64,000 bases of DNA. Origin: VXPQ01 sp965248175. Its GTDB lineage: Bacteria > Bacteroidota > Rhodothermia > Rhodothermales > VXPQ01. This document shows, one piece after another, positions 62,069-64,000 of this stretch (its first letter is position 1; every line of letters starts with the position of its first letter). The notes beneath the pieces are model-generated. The model was given only the letters and a program-made list of their open reading frames with translations, ran no database searches and was not told where the DNA came from. The stretch covers positions 186,001 through 250,000 of the forward strand of contig OZ252093.1 in the NCBI GenBank assembly GCA_965248175.1, written 5' to 3'. Position numbers and translations under genes: made by a program.

Positions 62069-62500
62069 TTACGCTCCCGTTCCGTCCAGGAAGTAGCGCA
62101 CGGCCAGTTCGTATCCTTTCATGCCGAGACCCACAATCTGCCCTGCGGATACGGCCGCCGTCAGGGAGCGATGCCGAAACGACTCACGGGCATGCACATT
62201 CGAAAGATGCACCTCGATAACCGGCACATGTACCGCCGCCACCGCATCCCGCAATGCTATGGACGTATGGGTAAAGGCGCCGGGATTGAATACCACGCCC
62301 GACGCGCCTTCGCTGGCCGCCTCATGAAGCGTATCGATCAGGTTGCCCTCGTGATTACTCTGGACAAACCGGAAATCGATGTCGGGGAACAGGGCGCACA
62401 ACGTATCCTGCATGTCGGCCAGCGTAGCGGTTCCGTAGGTTTCCGGTTCGCGCGTACCCAGCAGATTCAGGTTGGGACCATTGAGAATAAACAGTTTCAT
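62069..62500 (-). CDS. aroQ: Type II 3-dehydroquinate dehydratase
   Basis: The 143-residue enzyme makes 3-dehydroshikimate in the shikimate pathway. Motifs of the dodecameric type II class are complete: FILNGPNLNLLGTREPETYG with the catalytic Tyr, QSNHEGNLIDTLHEA, GVVFNPGAFTHTSIALRDAV, IEVHLSNVHARESFRHRS and AGQIVGLGMKGYELAVRY. The ATG at 62500 begins at the first strand. It sits between the MBL-fold hydrolase and murJ, all on the same strand. Confidence 0.95.
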   Translation of the reverse strand: MKLFILNGPNLNLLGTREPETYGTATLADMQDTLCALFPDIDFRFVQSNHEGNLIDTLHEAASEGASGVVFNPGAFTHTSIALRDAVAAVHVPVIEVHLSNVHARESFRHRSLTAAVSAGQIVGLGMKGYELAVRYFLDGTGA

Positions 62501-62580
62501 GGGGTATCCTCCGGGCCGGTCATGCAAGGGAAGCGGGTACGGAAATATACGCAAACGGCGTTGGGGAGGGAATCGTGCCG

Positions 62581-63384
62581 TCAGACACCCGTTTCGAACA
62601 CCAACCCGTCGTATCCGAGCCGAATGCCTTCCGGCAAACGGGCGTCGGCATCGGCATGCAGCGTGCTATGCGTCATATGGGTAAAATACGTCTGCCGTGC
62701 GCCAATGCGCTGCGCGGCGCGGATCGCCTCGTCAAAGGAAAAATGGGTCGGATGCCCCTCCTCACGCAGGGCATCGAGCACCAGCACATCCAGGCCATGC
62801 AGTAAATCGAAACTTTCTTCCGGAATACGATTGGTGTCCGTCAGATAGGCGAATTTTCCTATCCGGTATCCGAAAAGGGGCAGGGACCCATGATACGCAT
62901 CAATGGGAATAACAGACACCGAGCAAGAGGAATCGCTGCGTCCGGTTACGGTAAAGGGGCCATCGACGGTTTGAAGAGCCAGATTGGGGACCCCGGGATA
63001 CGAACCGTCCTCAAAGATATAAGTGAACATCTTTTGCAGGACTTCTACCGTATTGCGGCGGGCGTAGCAAGGAACGGGACGGCGGTTTTTGAACAGAAAA
63101 GGACGGAGGTCGTCAACCCCGCCCACATGGTCGAAATGGTGGTGCGTGAATAGAACCGCATCAATATGCCGGATACCTTCGCGAAGCGCCTGTCTGCGAA
63201 AATCCGGCCCGATGTCGATGAGGATGCGGAGCCCCTGCGTCTCGAAGACACATGCGCTCCGGGTACGTTCGTCGCGCGTATCCCCGGAAGTGCATACAGG
63301 ACACGCGCACCCGATTACAGGAACGCCGGTGGATGTACCCGTGCCGAGCAGGGTGACTCGAATGCGGTCCTCATTCCGTGTCAT
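62581..63384 (-). CDS. MBL-fold metallohydrolase (PhnP/RNase Z-like)
   Basis: The 267-residue protein has the metallo-beta-lactamase motif FTHHHFDHVGGVDDLRPF, an N-terminal VTLLGTGTSTGVPVIGCACP with paired Cys (CACPVC) that occurs in the PhnP-like branch, YLTDTNRIPEES and YFTHMTHSTLHADADARLPE supplying the remaining metal ligands. Members include phosphodiesterases such as PhnP and uncharacterised hydrolases; no phn genes are nearby, so the substrate is open. Its ATG lies inside the end of the 97-residue gene upstream (14-base overlap), implying coupling. Confidence 0.88.
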   Translation of the reverse strand: MTRNEDRIRVTLLGTGTSTGVPVIGCACPVCTSGDTRDERTRSACVFETQGLRILIDIGPDFRRQALREGIRHIDAVLFTHHHFDHVGGVDDLRPFLFKNRRPVPCYARRNTVEVLQKMFTYIFEDGSYPGVPNLALQTVDGPFTVTGRSDSSCSVSVIPIDAYHGSLPLFGYRIGKFAYLTDTNRIPEESFDLLHGLDVLVLDALREEGHPTHFSFDEAIRAAQRIGARQTYFTHMTHSTLHADADARLPEGIRLGYDGLVFETGV

Positions 63385-63664
63385 CCGCTTCGTACAACTC
63401 CGCCGGCTCGTGTTGCCGCCATACTTCCTCGACCGCGGCACGCACAGTGGGTTTCAGAAAAATATCGTCGATGGGCAATCCCCGAAGGCTGTTCGCCAGC
63501 ACGACCAATTGCGCTTCGGGAAGATGCTGCTTGTTCAACACAATGATTTCTTCATCGGCAATCTTGCACCGTCCGCCTCGAAAATTACCTTTCTCCATGC
63601 GCACCTCCAGACCAAACCCGGCAGCTGCTTCCCTGAGTTCTTCAAGGATGTGTTTCGTCTTCAT
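63371..63664 (-). CDS. Small conserved-looking hypothetical protein
   Basis: This 97-residue protein has no family I can name. It starts KTKHILEELREAAAGFGLEV and has RMEKGNFRGGRCKIADEEII, VLNKQHLPEAQLVVLANSLR and LPIDDIFLKPTVRAAVEEVW, an alpha/beta pattern of three short strands and three helices. It overlaps the MBL hydrolase by 14 bases and so is translated with it. It is soluble with no signal peptide. Confidence 0.65.
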   Translation of the reverse strand: MKTKHILEELREAAAGFGLEVRMEKGNFRGGRCKIADEEIIVLNKQHLPEAQLVVLANSLRGLPIDDIFLKPTVRAAVEEVWRQHEPAELYEADDTE

Positions 63665-63891
63665 CGGGACGTCCGTATGTGAGAATCCTGCCGGGAATTA
63701 GGATGCCGCGATCTAACGCACCCCTCTCATCCCGAAGAGGTATGGCGTGCGGCAACAACCAGCGGTTCATGCTCTGGTGCGAACACGGATCGGGTTACGC
63801 GCTTCCGGTCTCCTGTGCCCTCCACTGGATGCCACGCCCTAATAATAACGATAATAATGCATTGTGCAACGGGATGTTCGGAACCGTACGG

Positions 63892-64000
63892 TTACCAGTT
63901 CAGACCCAATGTGGCCATATGCTGGGACCCGAGGTAATCAAGCCGGGTTTGGCTGGGTTCCAGCAACAGGTTCGCCTCGCCCACCCGCCAGGACTGTGTG
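63892..64000 (-). CDS. C-terminal end of an outer-membrane beta-barrel protein (partial)
   Basis: Read leftward from the window edge, the frame gives 35 residues ending SQTRLDYLGSQHMATLGLNW and a TAA stop at 63894-63892. The alternating hydrophobic pattern and the terminal aromatic residue are what outer-membrane barrels end with. The rest of the gene lies beyond the window, so its family is unknown. Confidence 0.55.
   Translation of the reverse strand, partial: TQSWRVGEANLLLEPSQTRLDYLGSQHMATLGLNW

Noticed and set aside
1..64000. CRISPR arrays, insertion sequences, prophage genes
   Set aside because: Reading both strands gave no regularly spaced repeats, transposase motifs or phage structural genes; the only tandem repeat found is coding (in sprA).

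Overview
The window is a GC-rich (about 60% by eye) bacterial chromosome segment, most likely from the Bacteroidota/Rhodothermota side of the tree. The lineage evidence is a full-length SprA (type IX secretion translocon), a secreted metalloprotease with a type A T9SS C-terminal sorting domain, a complete Bacteroides-aerotolerance (Bat) operon, serine palmitoyltransferase for sphingolipids, a parA-parB-DUF5683 block, and a Bacteroidota-type EF-G paralogue. The high GC content and the wording of many proteins fit Rhodothermia better than classical Bacteroidia, but that is inference. Sulfatase, sugar oxidoreductase, CBM9-like and sugar epimerase genes suggest a glycan-using marine or host-associated organism. 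I see no tRNA or rRNA genes and no CRISPR array.

Layout. 1-3.3 kb: EF-G-like GTPase (partial), tsaB and accD. 3.4-7 kb: Dabb protein, MOSC protein, an internally deleted Gfo/Idh/MocA oxidoreductase and a CBM9-like protein. 7.0-7.8 kb: PIN/RHH-type toxin-antitoxin pair with a visible operator. 7.9-9.8 kb: lipoprotein sulfatase. 9.9-11.6 kb: a tight three-gene operon of unknown function whose first gene is AT-rich. 12.2-13.8 kb: wreckage of an MmeI-like restriction-methylation gene joined tail-to-tail to a truncated sodium:solute symporter. 13.9-15.1 kb: AGE-family epimerase. 15.3-26.9 kb: mostly housekeeping genes (envelope proteins, nnrDE, tonB, rpiA, parAB, ceramide-type genes). 26.95-28.27 kb: gene-free region with an AT-rich segment, two terminators and DnaA-box-like sites, a weak origin candidate. 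28.3-29.6 kb: rhomboid and purQ. 30.8-38.6 kb: Bat operon ending in a BatD-BatE fusion. 38.9-43.8 kb: dnaX-ybaB-recR-permease. 44.2-52.4 kb: sprA. 52.5-63.9 kb: lipB, rsfS, LytR_C, tsaD, chorismate mutase, T9SS protease, murJ, aroQ and an MBL hydrolase. 63.9-64 kb: the end of an outer-membrane barrel gene.

How the genes work together. TsaB and TsaD are two parts of the t6A tRNA modification machinery. SprA and the CTD-bearing protease are translocon and probable cargo. Serine palmitoyltransferase followed by a YghO/bCerS-like acyltransferase would give consecutive acyl-transfer steps of bacterial ceramide synthesis. ParA/ParB with DnaX, RecR and YbaB form a replication/segregation neighbourhood. 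The 9.9-13.8 kb stretch is the accessory region: an uncharacterised trio beside a dead restriction-methylation gene, and it is the best place to look for an undescribed system.
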